The notes under the pieces: generated by a model
What the model was told of the DNA's origin: nothing
Databases searched by the model: none
Seen by the model: only the letters and a program-made list of their open reading frames with translations
Position numbers and translations under genes: made by a program
DNA from: Spirochaetota bacterium
GTDB taxonomy: Bacteria > Spirochaetota > Spirochaetia > Treponematales > UBA12059
Direction: 5' to 3'
DNA length: 41,786 nucleotides
NCBI GenBank assembly: GCA_029547205.1
Contig: JAKPPT010000092.1
Span: forward strand, 88,626 to 130,411
In this document: positions 8,225 through 17,675 of the stretch, piece after piece
How the letters are laid out: each line of letters starts with the position of its first letter
Position numbering within the stretch: the first letter of the stretch is position 1

Positions 8225-9184
8225 TTAAAGCTCACGAAGTTGAGCAAAGATAAATGCCCTAACAAGCGTACCTCGTGTTGATGAATCAATAGAAAATTCA
8301 TCAGACGATTTTCGCGCATTGGGCAATCCCAGTCCGGCACCAAAACCAATTGAACGAATCCAGTCATTTGCTGTTGAAAAACCTTCACGCAATGCAAGCT
8401 GAATATCCTGTATGCCAGGACCTCTATCCCGTGCAAGTATCTCAACGCCTTTATTTGAAATAGTATATTGCATGTATCCACCATCAGAATGAATAATTTG
8501 ATTTAATTCAAGTTCATAACTTACAATACTTGCACGTCTTATAACAGTATTAGCAAATCCATATTTTTTCAAAGTGTTTTTAAGTTCTGTAGAAGCTGTA
8601 CCTGCATGTTCAAAATCGTATTTTACAGTAGGAAATTGTAACGACTCAAGGATTCCATTTTCATTAACATTTGGTTTATTATCATTTTTAGCAAGTGCTT
8701 CTAACTTAGTAAATTCCGAATTCATTGCAACAAGCAATGCTTTTATTATATCCGTTGCTGTGATAATTCCACTTAACATCCCTGTTTTATTAATAACAGG
8801 ATACCGACGGTACTGATATTTATTTACATACGTTATTGCATAGCTCAAAGGCATATCGTCTTCTAATGTTACTACTGAAGTTGTCATATATGTTTTAACC
8901 GGAGCATCAATTTCTCCAGCATCAAAAGCATCTATGATATCACCAATGGATACTATACCAACCAATCTGCTATCATCAAGCACAGGAAGTCCTGTAATAC
9001 CGCGCTCTCTCATTTTTTTTTGAGCTTCTCGCATAGTTGCATGAATCGATATAGTTTCAGGGTTGCGAGTCATAACATCAGACACTTTGAGCTGGTATAT
9101 AAGTTCTAAAATAGGACCTGCATTCACCGCCTGCTGAATTACATCCATACATGGTATTCTAGCATATTCATTGCTACAAGGCAA
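8225..9184 (-). CDS. CBS-pair protein fused to a serine-kinase-type (anti-sigma-like) ATPase domain
   Basis: 319 residues. Two CBS repeats span about 34-155 (VSDVMTRNPETIS, GIVSIGDIIDAF, VKTYMTTSVVTLEDD, GIITATDIIKAL). Together they form a Bateman module that usually binds adenine nucleotides. Residues about 190-315 form a GHKL ATPase like RsbW/RsbT, with the helix EYELNQIIHSDGG region, the motif ARDRGPGI and the glycine-rich lid GFGAGLGLPNARK. A switch protein reading the adenylate pool is the natural inference. The start is uncertain: the longest frame begins with TTG at 9184, and an ATG lies at 9148. Neither has a good Shine-Dalgarno site, so translation may be coupled to the chemoreceptor gene ending 11 bases upstream. 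Confidence 0.88.
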   Translation of the reverse strand: MPCSNEYARIPCMDVIQQAVNAGPILELIYQLKVSDVMTRNPETISIHATMREAQKKMRERGITGLPVLDDSRLVGIVSIGDIIDAFDAGEIDAPVKTYMTTSVVTLEDDMPLSYAITYVNKYQYRRYPVINKTGMLSGIITATDIIKALLVAMNSEFTKLEALAKNDNKPNVNENGILESLQFPTVKYDFEHAGTASTELKNTLKKYGFANTVIRRASIVSYELELNQIIHSDGGYMQYTISNKGVEILARDRGPGIQDIQLALREGFSTANDWIRSIGFGAGLGLPNARKSSDEFSIDSSTRGTLVRAFIFAQLREL

Positions 9185-9195
9185 AGCAGATAGTA

Positions 9196-11322
9196 TTATA
9201 TTGTTTCTTCACCCTTATCCTCTGTCCGTACTTTAAAACGCTGAACGAGATCTTCTACTTTATATAGATATTTGTTTGTTTTATTATTTGTATCCAATAC
9301 CTTTGACATTGCAAGCGCTATTGCTTCTGCATCCTGAGCATTCTCACGTGATCCTTCTTCAATTTCTGATGTTTCCTTCATGAGCCTGCTCATTTCATCA
9401 TAGATAGTCTTATTACCAATTTTTATTTCATCAGAACCTGAGCGTATCTCCAAAGTAATGTTATTGAGCTCTTTCATTGCAGCAAGAATCTGCTGAGCAC
9501 CTGTACGTTGTTCTTCCATTGAACTCTTTACTTCTTCTTCCTGGTCCTGTACTTTCTTAATGCCGGTAAAGACAGTTTCGAATTTTACCTGAGCATCATC
9601 AATATAATTCACAGTTTTTTGTATTTGAGTAATTACATTTTTCAATACCTGACCTATGGTTTTACTCTGACTGTTTGCATTCTCTGCCAGTTTTCGAATT
9701 TCATCAGCTACAACAGCAAAACCAGCCCCAGCATCCCCGGCATGTGCAGCTTCTATAGCTGCATTCATAGCCAGGAGATTAGTCTGGCTTGCAATGTCAG
9801 AAATTACCTTATTTGCATCAAGCATTCCAGAACTTGAACGTTCTATTTCTTTTATCATTTCTTGAATTTTAATTAGATTTTCCTTACCAACATCACTTGC
9901 TTGCATGAGTGTATCGATGGAATCTTTATTCCGGTCGATAATTTTTGCCACCGATTCAATATTAGCAGCAATTTCTTCCACTGCACTGGAAGCTTCAGAA
10001 ATTTTTTGGGATTGCGTCTCTATCATTTGCAAAAACGAGAGTATGTTTTTATTGATTTCTTCTACAGTTGCCATTGTTTCCGTTACAGATGCGGATTCAG
10101 TTAATAGTTTATTTTTAATTACTTCACTCGTGTCTTTGATTTTTTGAATAGAATTATTTGATTCGTTAATGGCATTAGAAAGCCCTATGCTTTCCGTTCT
10201 CATAGCTTCCACCGTGTTTCGTATAATTGCCACTATATCGTGGATAATGGTAATAAATGCATTGATATTTTGCCCCATTGCTCCAATTTCATCGTTACTT
10301 GAAATATACAGTTGTTTTGTGAGATCACCTTCTCCTCGTGCTAACTCTTCAATCGCCTTAGATGCACTGGTTATCTGACGTGTTACAATTCCACTGATGA
10401 GAATTACTAATATAATCAATATAATTGCCAATCCAGCAAAAATTATCAGTAAAGGCTCTACTATTTTACGGGCAGGTCGTTCGAATTCTTCCTTTATAAT
10501 TGATATTCCAAAAGCCCATCGTGGGGTATATTTTATGGTTCTGTAGTATACTTTTTCGATTTTACCATCAAGACGGACGATTTCTGCATCACCATTATAA
10601 CCACTTAGTATTTCTTCGCTTGCTTTGTCAAAACCTTTATAACCAATTTTATCAATTTCCTGCACTTTTATTTTTTGACGCACATCTGCGAGCGGATGCG
10701 CAAGAAACAACCCTGTACCATCGGTTACCCATCCATAACCCTTGTTAACGCTCTGTATGTTTGCAATTGCAGTCAATGAGTCAATAGCTATTCCTGCACC
10801 CAGGATACCCTTAGGTTTTCCAATACTGTCGAGTATCGGAACGGCTATTACCATTATCAAATTGCCTTTTGCTCGAGAAACAAGTGTATTAGTAATAACA
10901 TAGTCTCGCCCCTCTTCCATTATTTGTTTAAAGTATTCTCTGTCTGCAATATTAGCTGTTGTTCCATACGTATTGGGAGCATTACCTGTCTTATCTCCAA
11001 GAAAGAGAAATTCAATATCAGAATCATAAATTAGTTCAGATTTTAAAAACTCAATTGCCTGATCAACATCCATTGATTTAATAAGAGTATCTCGTGATAT
11101 TGTTTTTAAATATTGTATTTTCTGCAAAAAATGGTTTTCTATTCCGCGAATTGAAACATCAATGAGCTCTTTCGTTTGTGTATGGATGAGTTCGGTTGTT
11201 ACTTTTACTGTAGTTCTATAAATAAATGAACCAATAAGGCCAAATAAAAGAATTATAGGGACTACAAGAAAAAGCATCATGCGCACTCGTATACTTTTTA
11301 TACGATGTTTAGTCTGTTTCAT
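9196..11322 (-). CDS. Methyl-accepting chemotaxis protein with dCache-type sensor
   Basis: 708 residues. A membrane helix at about 13-34 is followed by a periplasmic dCache-like domain (about 40-280, with GAGIAIDSLTAI and WVTDGTGLFLAHP). A second helix lies near 290-312, then HAMP, then a long coiled signalling domain. The conserved hairpin tip (NLLAMNAAIEAAHAG, then GFAVVADEIRKLAE) lies near 505-545. The start is fixed by GAGGAG 8 nt upstream of the ATG, and a good promoter lies at 11372-11400. It should report an extracellular small molecule to CheA/CheW. As the first gene of the signalling operon, its placement suggests swimming behaviour and the kinase pathway respond to related cues. Confidence 0.95.
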   Translation of the reverse strand: MKQTKHRIKSIRVRMMLFLVVPIILLFGLIGSFIYRTTVKVTTELIHTQTKELIDVSIRGIENHFLQKIQYLKTISRDTLIKSMDVDQAIEFLKSELIYDSDIEFLFLGDKTGNAPNTYGTTANIADREYFKQIMEEGRDYVITNTLVSRAKGNLIMVIAVPILDSIGKPKGILGAGIAIDSLTAIANIQSVNKGYGWVTDGTGLFLAHPLADVRQKIKVQEIDKIGYKGFDKASEEILSGYNGDAEIVRLDGKIEKVYYRTIKYTPRWAFGISIIKEEFERPARKIVEPLLIIFAGLAIILIILVILISGIVTRQITSASKAIEELARGEGDLTKQLYISSNDEIGAMGQNINAFITIIHDIVAIIRNTVEAMRTESIGLSNAINESNNSIQKIKDTSEVIKNKLLTESASVTETMATVEEINKNILSFLQMIETQSQKISEASSAVEEIAANIESVAKIIDRNKDSIDTLMQASDVGKENLIKIQEMIKEIERSSSGMLDANKVISDIASQTNLLAMNAAIEAAHAGDAGAGFAVVADEIRKLAENANSQSKTIGQVLKNVITQIQKTVNYIDDAQVKFETVFTGIKKVQDQEEEVKSSMEEQRTGAQQILAAMKELNNITLEIRSGSDEIKIGNKTIYDEMSRLMKETSEIEEGSRENAQDAEAIALAMSKVLDTNNKTNKYLYKVEDLVQRFKVRTEDKGEETI

Positions 11323-11371
11323 GAGAACACTCCTCGCATTGATTCTACCAAACTATGTGTCAACAATAAGA

Positions 11372-11400
11372 AGTATAAACCATAACGCTCGCTATGTAAA
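11372..11400 (-). promoter_or_regulatory. Sigma-70-type promoter of the chemoreceptor/signalling operon
   Basis: On the minus strand a -35 TTTACA (11395-11400) and a -10 TATACT (11372-11377) are separated by exactly 17 bases. Transcription would begin near 11365, giving a leader of about 42 nt before the chemoreceptor ATG at 11322. Nothing resembling a sigma-54 promoter is visible here, so the NtrC-type regulator in this operon probably acts elsewhere. Confidence 0.65.
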
Positions 11401-11502
11401 ATTTATTTTGAAAACAAAAATTAAAGTACCAAAGCCTGTAGCAGCCATTCTTTTGCACATCAATTCCGGTGGGCAAGAAAGACCATACAGAGAAAATCAA
11501 TA

Positions 11503-11531
11503 CTTTCATTCGTAAAATAATATGCTATACT
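11503..11531 (+). promoter_or_regulatory. Probable galK promoter with extended -10
   Basis: A -10 TATACT at 11526-11531 is preceded by TGC, making an extended -10. The -35 region (CTTTCA, 11503-11508, spacing 17) is weak, as is common with extended -10 promoters. Transcription would start near 11538, about 18 nt before the galactokinase ATG, leaving just the AAGGAG at 11545-11550 in the leader. Confidence 0.5.
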
Positions 11532-11555
11532 AATAGAAAATATCAAGGAGTAAAC

Positions 11556-12743
11556 ATGCATGCTGATTTTAAGCACACAGATTTTCTCAATGATTTTATA
11601 GCCAGATTCAAAAACAGTACGGAAAAAATCCATGTATTTCGTTCACCTGCAAGAATCAACCTTATTGGTGAGCATATCGATTACAATGGCGGTAAGGTTT
11701 TCCCTGCTGCAATAGACCGCTACCTCTCGATGGCAATTCGCCTTAGAGATGATGACACTATCAACATACAAAATCAGGATATTCAGGGTTCGTGGTCATT
11801 TACCATCCCTCAATTTCATGAAAAACCTTCTGAAGCTTCCTGGATCTCGTATTTGCGGGGCGTATTTCACTATCTATTCAATGGAAAGTGGCCGGATCGA
11901 GGATTTGATGCACTGTTTACCAGTAATGTACCCATGGGCGCAGGTGTTTCATCATCAGCTGCCCTGGAGCTATGTTTTGCATATGGTCTTTCCTGGCTCT
12001 ACAAACTCGAAATTCCGCGGCTCGACCTTGTGCATATCAGCAGAAAAGCAGAACATGAATATGCTGGTGTCCACTGTGGCATAATGGACCAGTATGCTGT
12101 AGCCTTTGGAAAAGCAGAACACGCACTCCTGCTCGATACGAGTGCATGCACTCATACATATGCTCCAGTAAAATTGGGCGACTATGTAATTATGCTCATT
12201 AACACTAATAAGCCTCGGTCTCTTGCAGATTCAAAATACAATGAACGCCTCGAGGAATGCCAGAAAGCACTTACATTGCTCAGGACAATTCCAACTCTAT
12301 CACAGTGCCAGAACCTCTGCGATATACCACCAGATCAGTTTGAACAGCATAAAGCAATACTCAATAATGCTAACCTCGAAAGACGCGTTAGACACTGTAT
12401 TTATGAGAATCAAAGAGTCCTGGCTTCGGTGGATGTACTCAATAAGGGAGACCTCAAAGCATTTGGCAAACTCCTTATCGAAAGCCATATATCGCTCCGA
12501 GAAAACTACGAAGTAACAGGGCTCCATCTCGACACCATATTTGAATCTGCACGTTCGTATGCAGATTGTATTGGCGTACGCATGACCGGTGCTGGTTTTG
12601 GAGGCTGCGCTATTGCCCTTATTAAGAAAACTGCACTAGATGATTTTGCTAGAACTGTAGGATCAGACTATAAATCTAAAACAGGATTAGAAGCAACATT
12701 CTATCCGGTTACAATAGGAGAAGGTGTCCATGAACTTGAATGA
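11556..12743 (+). CDS. galK: Galactokinase
   Basis: ATP-dependent phosphorylation of galactose at C1, first committed step of the Leloir pathway. The protein is 395 residues and shows all GHMP-kinase hallmarks: RSPARINLIGEHIDYNGG near the N-terminus (the galactokinase signature), the ATP-binding PMGAGVSSSAALE, CGIMDQYAVAFG with the catalytic Asp, and MTGAGFGGCAIAL near the C-terminus. I start it at 11556, five bases after AAGGAG, rather than at the upstream end of the open frame (11469), which would precede the promoter. The alpha-galactosidase gene overlaps its last 14 bases. galT and galE are not in the window. Confidence 0.96.
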   Translation: MHADFKHTDFLNDFIARFKNSTEKIHVFRSPARINLIGEHIDYNGGKVFPAAIDRYLSMAIRLRDDDTINIQNQDIQGSWSFTIPQFHEKPSEASWISYLRGVFHYLFNGKWPDRGFDALFTSNVPMGAGVSSSAALELCFAYGLSWLYKLEIPRLDLVHISRKAEHEYAGVHCGIMDQYAVAFGKAEHALLLDTSACTHTYAPVKLGDYVIMLINTNKPRSLADSKYNERLEECQKALTLLRTIPTLSQCQNLCDIPPDQFEQHKAILNNANLERRVRHCIYENQRVLASVDVLNKGDLKAFGKLLIESHISLRENYEVTGLHLDTIFESARSYADCIGVRMTGAGFGGCAIALIKKTALDDFARTVGSDYKSKTGLEATFYPVTIGEGVHELE

Positions 12744-14856
12744 CACATCGATAATCAGCATGTATATTCCAGAAATTACTCTTTCATACATTGAAGCAGG
12801 AACAGGCACTTCAGATGAGCTCAAAGCAGTAACAACAATAAAAATGCCTGCGCATAAACAAACTATAACACAGAATGGTGTACTCATAGCCTTTAATCAA
12901 ATCAGCGTAAAGAATGGTATGCGGTGGCAGGTGTATGTAGAAAATTCAGTTCCAATACTTATTAAAGAACTTTCTATCAAATTTATCCATGGATTCCAAT
13001 CCGGTGAGTATATCTATCTTAATGGGTACCAATCCTGGACGGATTCAATGGAATACCCCCTCAGCCATCGCATGAAGGATCCTTCCCATGCATTGAAACC
13101 CCTATTAAAAAAATATCAGCTTAGTCGATATGGCGACTATACGTTTGTACCCTATTCACGCAAAAAAGGTGTGCTACATGGTTTTTCCTATGCCTACATC
13201 AGACAATCCGACACATGGGCAATTCTGTTTGCAAGCCTCAATGAGGCAAACGGATTTACCATTATAAAAACAAATACTAAGACCGGTGAAGTTACACTAA
13301 TAAAAGATCTCGAAGGAGTACAGTACCAGCATAGTAGCAAACCTTATGCAAATAAACCCGTTATGGATATCTTTATCCAGGAAGGATCAATCGATGAAGT
13401 TTTTAATACATATTTTTCTGCGCTTAACAAACCGAGACTTGCCGCCGAACCATGCACCGGATGGACAAGCTGGTATAACTATTACCAGAATATTTCAGAA
13501 ACTATAATTTTAGATAATCTTAATTCCTTCAAAAAACACAATATTCCAATAAATATTTTCCAAATCGATGATGGTTACCAGACAGCTGTTGGTGACTGGC
13601 TCTCATTAAAGCCAGAATTTTCCCAGGGCATGCGATACCTGGCAACTGCAATTCGAGAAGCAGGATATACTCCCGGGTTATGGCTTGCTCCGCTTGTATG
13701 TGAAACTAAATCAAAAATCTTTGAGGAGCATCAGGATTGGCTCATGCGAAACAGCCATGGTTCCATAATCTCATGCGGTGGTAACTGGTCTGGTTTTTAC
13801 ACACTCGATTTTTATAAACCAGAAGTACGTGCATATCTTAAAAAAGTATTCGATATAGTACTCAATGATTGGGGCTTTGAGCTCGTTAAATTAGACTTTT
13901 TATACGCCGCATGTATTGAACCTGTTTACGGAAAGAGCCGCGGAGAACTCATGGAAGATGCAATGCTGTTTTTGAGAGAGCTTGTTGGCAATAAAAAGAT
14001 ACTTGGGTGCGGTGTTCCGCTCTGGCATGCATTTGGTAAAGTAGAATTCTGTAGAATTGGTCCTGATATTGATTTACAGTGGGACAATAAGCTTTATAGA
14101 AAAATAGCACACCGCGAACGGCCATCGACCCTTAACGCCATTCAAAATACAATTGGCAGATACCATCTCGATCGGCTTGCATTTATCAATGATCCTGATG
14201 TGTTTTTGCTCCGCAGTACTAATTTAAAATTGAGTAAACACGAAAAATTTACACTGATTCTTGCAAACACAACACTTGGGAATGTCTTATTTACATCGGA
14301 CAATCTTTCTGAGTATACAGAAGATCAATGGAAATTGTATCTTTCCATTTTTCCTCATAGCGCAAAAAAAATTAATGCTATAAGAAAACGCGGTAAAATT
14401 ACAGAAGTGAATTTCTCAATAGACACGAAACAGTATACAGCACTATTCAATACAACCGAACATAAACATGATATATTTATTGATAAACCATGTTTTGTGC
14501 GGACACCCGATGGCTGGTTCTGGATTCATGATACCATGCTGACAATTCCAGCCCACAGCAGTGTTTGCCTCTTCTACCCAAACAATGAACCTGTGAGTGT
14601 AATTGGCACTACTTGCTCACTGTATGCAGGATCAGAAATTACAAACTTCTCCTATACAATTAGAGACAAACAGGCAATACTCACCATAGAAATCAACCCT
14701 AAAACATTAGGAAGCGGTAAACTGTTTATACGGGTACCTCAAGAAATAGAGTCTGTACAGTACAAAAACGAGAACCTCATACCACAAAAGCAAGCATGGT
14801 ACACAGGCAAAGGGAAACTCGTAACAATTGAGATTCCCTCCAAAATCATTTCATGA
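12730..14856 (+). CDS. Alpha-galactosidase, glycoside hydrolase family 36
   Basis: Hydrolyses terminal alpha-1,6-galactose from melibiose, raffinose-type sugars or galactolipids. 708 residues, normal for GH36, with an N-terminal beta domain and a catalytic barrel from about 230. Motifs seen are GWTSWYNYYQN, IFQIDDGYQ, LVKLDFLYAA with the nucleophile D389, and RIGPDIDLQW with the likely acid/base at D446. No signal peptide is evident, so the enzyme is probably cytoplasmic and needs an importer encoded elsewhere. The ATG at 12730 has AGGAG about 9 nt upstream and lies inside the end of galK, so released galactose can be phosphorylated by the product of the overlapping gene. Confidence 0.94.
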   Translation: MNLNDTSIISMYIPEITLSYIEAGTGTSDELKAVTTIKMPAHKQTITQNGVLIAFNQISVKNGMRWQVYVENSVPILIKELSIKFIHGFQSGEYIYLNGYQSWTDSMEYPLSHRMKDPSHALKPLLKKYQLSRYGDYTFVPYSRKKGVLHGFSYAYIRQSDTWAILFASLNEANGFTIIKTNTKTGEVTLIKDLEGVQYQHSSKPYANKPVMDIFIQEGSIDEVFNTYFSALNKPRLAAEPCTGWTSWYNYYQNISETIILDNLNSFKKHNIPINIFQIDDGYQTAVGDWLSLKPEFSQGMRYLATAIREAGYTPGLWLAPLVCETKSKIFEEHQDWLMRNSHGSIISCGGNWSGFYTLDFYKPEVRAYLKKVFDIVLNDWGFELVKLDFLYAACIEPVYGKSRGELMEDAMLFLRELVGNKKILGCGVPLWHAFGKVEFCRIGPDIDLQWDNKLYRKIAHRERPSTLNAIQNTIGRYHLDRLAFINDPDVFLLRSTNLKLSKHEKFTLILANTTLGNVLFTSDNLSEYTEDQWKLYLSIFPHSAKKINAIRKRGKITEVNFSIDTKQYTALFNTTEHKHDIFIDKPCFVRTPDGWFWIHDTMLTIPAHSSVCLFYPNNEPVSVIGTTCSLYAGSEITNFSYTIRDKQAILTIEINPKTLGSGKLFIRVPQEIESVQYKNENLIPQKQAWYTGKGKLVTIEIPSKIIS

Positions 14857-14870
14857 TAAGGAGCGCTATG

Positions 14871-16331
14871 ATGGACAAAACATCAACAATTTTTAACAAT
14901 AAAATTCCTAACAAAACTATCAGGGAAGCTAATAAAAAGCAGCATGCATATCTTAAAGAGTTCGGTGACGACAGGAATACACAGTATACACTTACAGCTG
15001 TAAAAAATCCTATTCTCTACGATGACTTAGCTATCATGAATCTTTTCAACAACACTGATGGTTCGCCTATAGATTCTAAAAAGGGTATCATTGTTGGCAA
15101 CATTCGGATGGGATTTGGCCACTACCGTATTGCCATTGCTGTTGCTTCTGTAGTGAAACATTACGGATTTATTCCCTATTGGTTTGATATCAATGGCTTT
15201 TCAGACACCACTGCTGGGAAAATTGTGGAAAAACTCAATCAGTTATACTCCCTTGGATCGAGATTGTCGCAAAAATATGCTCTTTTTAATAAGTTTTTCT
15301 GGGAACCGCTCAATTACGAAGGTTTTAAAAAATTAACATACAATGCTGTTGATCAAAAAGTCGCAGAGCTTTTTGCTCCTCTTTGTGCATCATTTGAAAA
15401 AACTATGCCGTTTATTGCGACACATGCGTGGCCTGCACAGGCAGCACTACATGCTGGCATGACAAATGTCATTAACATGATTCCCGACAATTGGCCAATG
15501 GCACTCCACCTCGCAGAAGGTGCAATACATACTGTTCAGAGTCCTTCATCATACCTCGGGTATAGGATTCTTCGTGAAATGAAATCGCCTAAAGAGCTTT
15601 CAGTACCGATGCCATCGAACGCTATCAAAATGGTAGGGCATTATATTGATCATGAACTTGTTGCTAATCTGGAACATGACACCGATGCGCGATTTAAACG
15701 TATCACTAAAAAATTACCAAGGCGTGTCCTCATTTCAATTGGAGGAGCGGGAGCACAATTTGAACTCAATGCACGGCTCATTGAAGAAATTGTCCCACTT
15801 ATTAACGAAGGTACGTCAGCTCTCTATGTCAATTGTGGCGATCATGTTGCAGTTTTAGATAAAGTGATGAATCTGCTGGAAAAACTAAATCTTGAAGATA
15901 TAGCTCAGCATCATAAAAACAACTGGCAGGAAACCATACAATTCTGTAAAAAAGCGCTCACCGAAACAGTTACCGGGGTACACATTTTCTATAATGAAAA
16001 TAAATTTGCCGCTGTATATGCAACGAATCTCCTCATGCGCAGCACTGATGTATTGATAACTAAACCAAGCGAACTTGCCTTTTATCCTGTTCCAAAACTC
16101 TTTATTCAGCGAGTCGGAGGACACGAACGGTGGGGAGCAATCCGTGCAGCCGAGCTTGGCGATGCAACCTATGAGCTGGAAAATATTGAATGCGCTGCAC
16201 AGGTACTCAAGTTGATGCTCACTGAAGATGAACTACTGTCGCTATACAATGAACAGATTCTTTTAAACCATAAAGCTGGTATTTATAATGGCTGTTATCG
16301 CATAGGTGACATGGCTTTAGGCAAACGATAG
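14871..16331 (+). CDS. GT-B fold glycosyltransferase-like protein (MGDG synthase/MurG-like)
   Basis: 486 residues, no signal peptide. The N-terminal motif GNIRMGFGHYRIAIAVAS resembles the glycine-rich loop of GT28-type enzymes. A second Rossmann half begins near 275 (RRVLISIGGAGAQFELN). The C-terminal LITKPSELAFYP followed by GGHERWGAIRAAELGD occupies the place of the nucleotide-sugar binding motif of MurG and diacylglycerol glycosyltransferases. It follows the alpha-galactosidase, with AAGGAG at 14858-14863 preceding tandem ATGs at 14868 and 14871. Co-transcription with galactose genes suggests a UDP-sugar transferase for glycolipid or polysaccharide synthesis, but neither donor nor acceptor is known. 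Confidence 0.6.
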   Translation: MDKTSTIFNNKIPNKTIREANKKQHAYLKEFGDDRNTQYTLTAVKNPILYDDLAIMNLFNNTDGSPIDSKKGIIVGNIRMGFGHYRIAIAVASVVKHYGFIPYWFDINGFSDTTAGKIVEKLNQLYSLGSRLSQKYALFNKFFWEPLNYEGFKKLTYNAVDQKVAELFAPLCASFEKTMPFIATHAWPAQAALHAGMTNVINMIPDNWPMALHLAEGAIHTVQSPSSYLGYRILREMKSPKELSVPMPSNAIKMVGHYIDHELVANLEHDTDARFKRITKKLPRRVLISIGGAGAQFELNARLIEEIVPLINEGTSALYVNCGDHVAVLDKVMNLLEKLNLEDIAQHHKNNWQETIQFCKKALTETVTGVHIFYNENKFAAVYATNLLMRSTDVLITKPSELAFYPVPKLFIQRVGGHERWGAIRAAELGDATYELENIECAAQVLKLMLTEDELLSLYNEQILLNHKAGIYNGCYRIGDMALGKR

Positions 16332-16766
16332 GTACACGTATAGGTTACCCAAAGCTGACTTTTCCGGCAGCATCAGAGCAAACTATATGGCAAGCGTGTC
16401 GCAATAATAGGACCTTATAGGTAATAAGGGTGCTGCCCAAAAACATTGATAAAACCTGTTAGAAAACTGGATACTGTCCACAAGCCCTGTATAGTGTCAG
16501 GAAGTTTGTGAATAAATTTAGTTAGTAGAATATATGGTGTATATCGTTGTGATGCACACAATATGTTGCGTCCATTTCTACATATTCGATGATTCAATAC
16601 TTAGAAATCGGCTTTTCACAATTTTCCTGGCACTAAACAAGCCCTGTAAGTACTCTTGAGCCTGTTTTGTTTTTATTGCTATTCCCAGTATATTTCAAAC
16701 ATGAACCAGCCGTTACGAAAGGCATCTAGCATACCATCTTATGAGATAAAGGAGCAAAGTGAATCT
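16332..16766. other. Intergenic region before cysteine synthase, no gene seen
   Basis: About 435 bases with no convincing coding frame and no recognised riboswitch. In particular I see no S-box or T-box core despite the downstream cysteine gene. The words ACAAGCCCTGTA near 16480 and 16637 repeat, and the flanking TCCTG-CACTA blocks form a loose inverted repeat. Function unknown. The cysteine synthase promoter should lie here but cannot be placed with confidence. Confidence 0.5.
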
Positions 16767-17675
16767 ATGGATAGGGACATTATTACGACGATAGGAAATA
16801 CTCCACTCATTGCACTTACTAAAAAACCTGAAGAGTATGCACGCATTCTTGTCAAGCTTGAAAATCGCAACCCTTTTGGCAGTATTAAAGACCGAATAGC
16901 ACTTAGTATGATTGAACAAGCTGAACGAGATGGTTCTTTCAAAGCGGGTGGTATTATCATTGAACCTACGAGTGGAAATACCGGCGTTGCACTTGCAGCA
17001 ATAGGCAGGAAAAAGGGATACAAGGTTATTCTTGTAATGCCTGATACTATGAGTGTTGAACGGCGTCAGCTCCTCACAGCATTCGGAGCAGAATTGGTGC
17101 TCACACCAGGCAAAGAAGGAATGACTGGAGCAATAGCAAAAGCGCGCGAACTCCGTGAATCATTACGGGCTTTTATGCCCATGCAGTTTGAAAATCCTGC
17201 CAATCCGAGAGCACACGAAACGAGCACCGGTCCCGAAATTTGGGAAGCAGCTGGTCATGCTATTGATTACTTTGTAGCTGGTGTGGGGACAGGGGGAACC
17301 ATTACTGGTGTTGGAAGATATCTCAAAAGACAAAATCCTTCCATAAAGCTCGTAGCTGTAGAGCCTGCTGACTCACCGGTTCTCTCTGGTGGGAAACCTG
17401 GTACCCACGCAATTCAAGGCATAGGAGCAGGATTCATTCCGCCAATTCTTGACCGGACAATACTCGATGAAGTGCTTACCGTAACCAATGACGATGCAAA
17501 AGAGACAGCACGAAGCCTTGCGAGAAACGAATCAATTACAGCTGGGATTAGCAGCGGAGCAAATGTATGGGCAGCACGAAAACTTGCATCCTGCTCCGAG
17601 CTAACCAATAAAACAATTGTAACAATTATTTGTGATACTGGTGAACGCTATTTATCTACAGGTCTGTTCGTTTGA
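16767..17675 (+). CDS. cysK: Cysteine synthase (O-acetylserine sulfhydrylase)
   Basis: PLP enzyme that makes cysteine from O-acetylserine and sulfide. The PLP lysine is in NPFGSIKDRIA, the substrate loop is PTSGNTGVALA, the phosphate-binding loop is GVGTGGTITGVGRYL, and the C-terminal SSGANV is typical. From the ATG at 16767 the protein is 302 residues, the usual CysK length. AAAGGAG at 16748-16754 is 12 nt upstream, slightly far. In-frame starts at 16701 or 16656 have no ribosome site and would add non-conserved residues. The last 24 bases overlap, tail to tail, the nitroreductase gene on the other strand. Confidence 0.93.
   Translation: MDRDIITTIGNTPLIALTKKPEEYARILVKLENRNPFGSIKDRIALSMIEQAERDGSFKAGGIIIEPTSGNTGVALAAIGRKKGYKVILVMPDTMSVERRQLLTAFGAELVLTPGKEGMTGAIAKARELRESLRAFMPMQFENPANPRAHETSTGPEIWEAAGHAIDYFVAGVGTGGTITGVGRYLKRQNPSIKLVAVEPADSPVLSGGKPGTHAIQGIGAGFIPPILDRTILDEVLTVTNDDAKETARSLARNESITAGISSGANVWAARKLASCSELTNKTIVTIICDTGERYLSTGLFV

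Noticed and set aside
8221-8484. An 87-codon frame inside the CBS/ATPase gene on the same strand
   Set aside because: It lies in a different frame within a well supported gene, has no family resemblance and no ribosome site; a shadow frame.
11323-11555. A sigma-54 promoter in front of the signalling operon
   Set aside because: No GG/GC pair with the needed spacing is visible, while a good sigma-70-type promoter is present.
16415-16597. A 60-codon minus-strand frame in the gap before cysteine synthase
   Set aside because: No ribosome site, no promoter, no protein-like pattern; most likely chance.
16332-16766. A sulfur-related riboswitch (S-box or T-box) before cysteine synthase
   Set aside because: I looked for the conserved core words and a terminator hairpin near the gene and did not find them.
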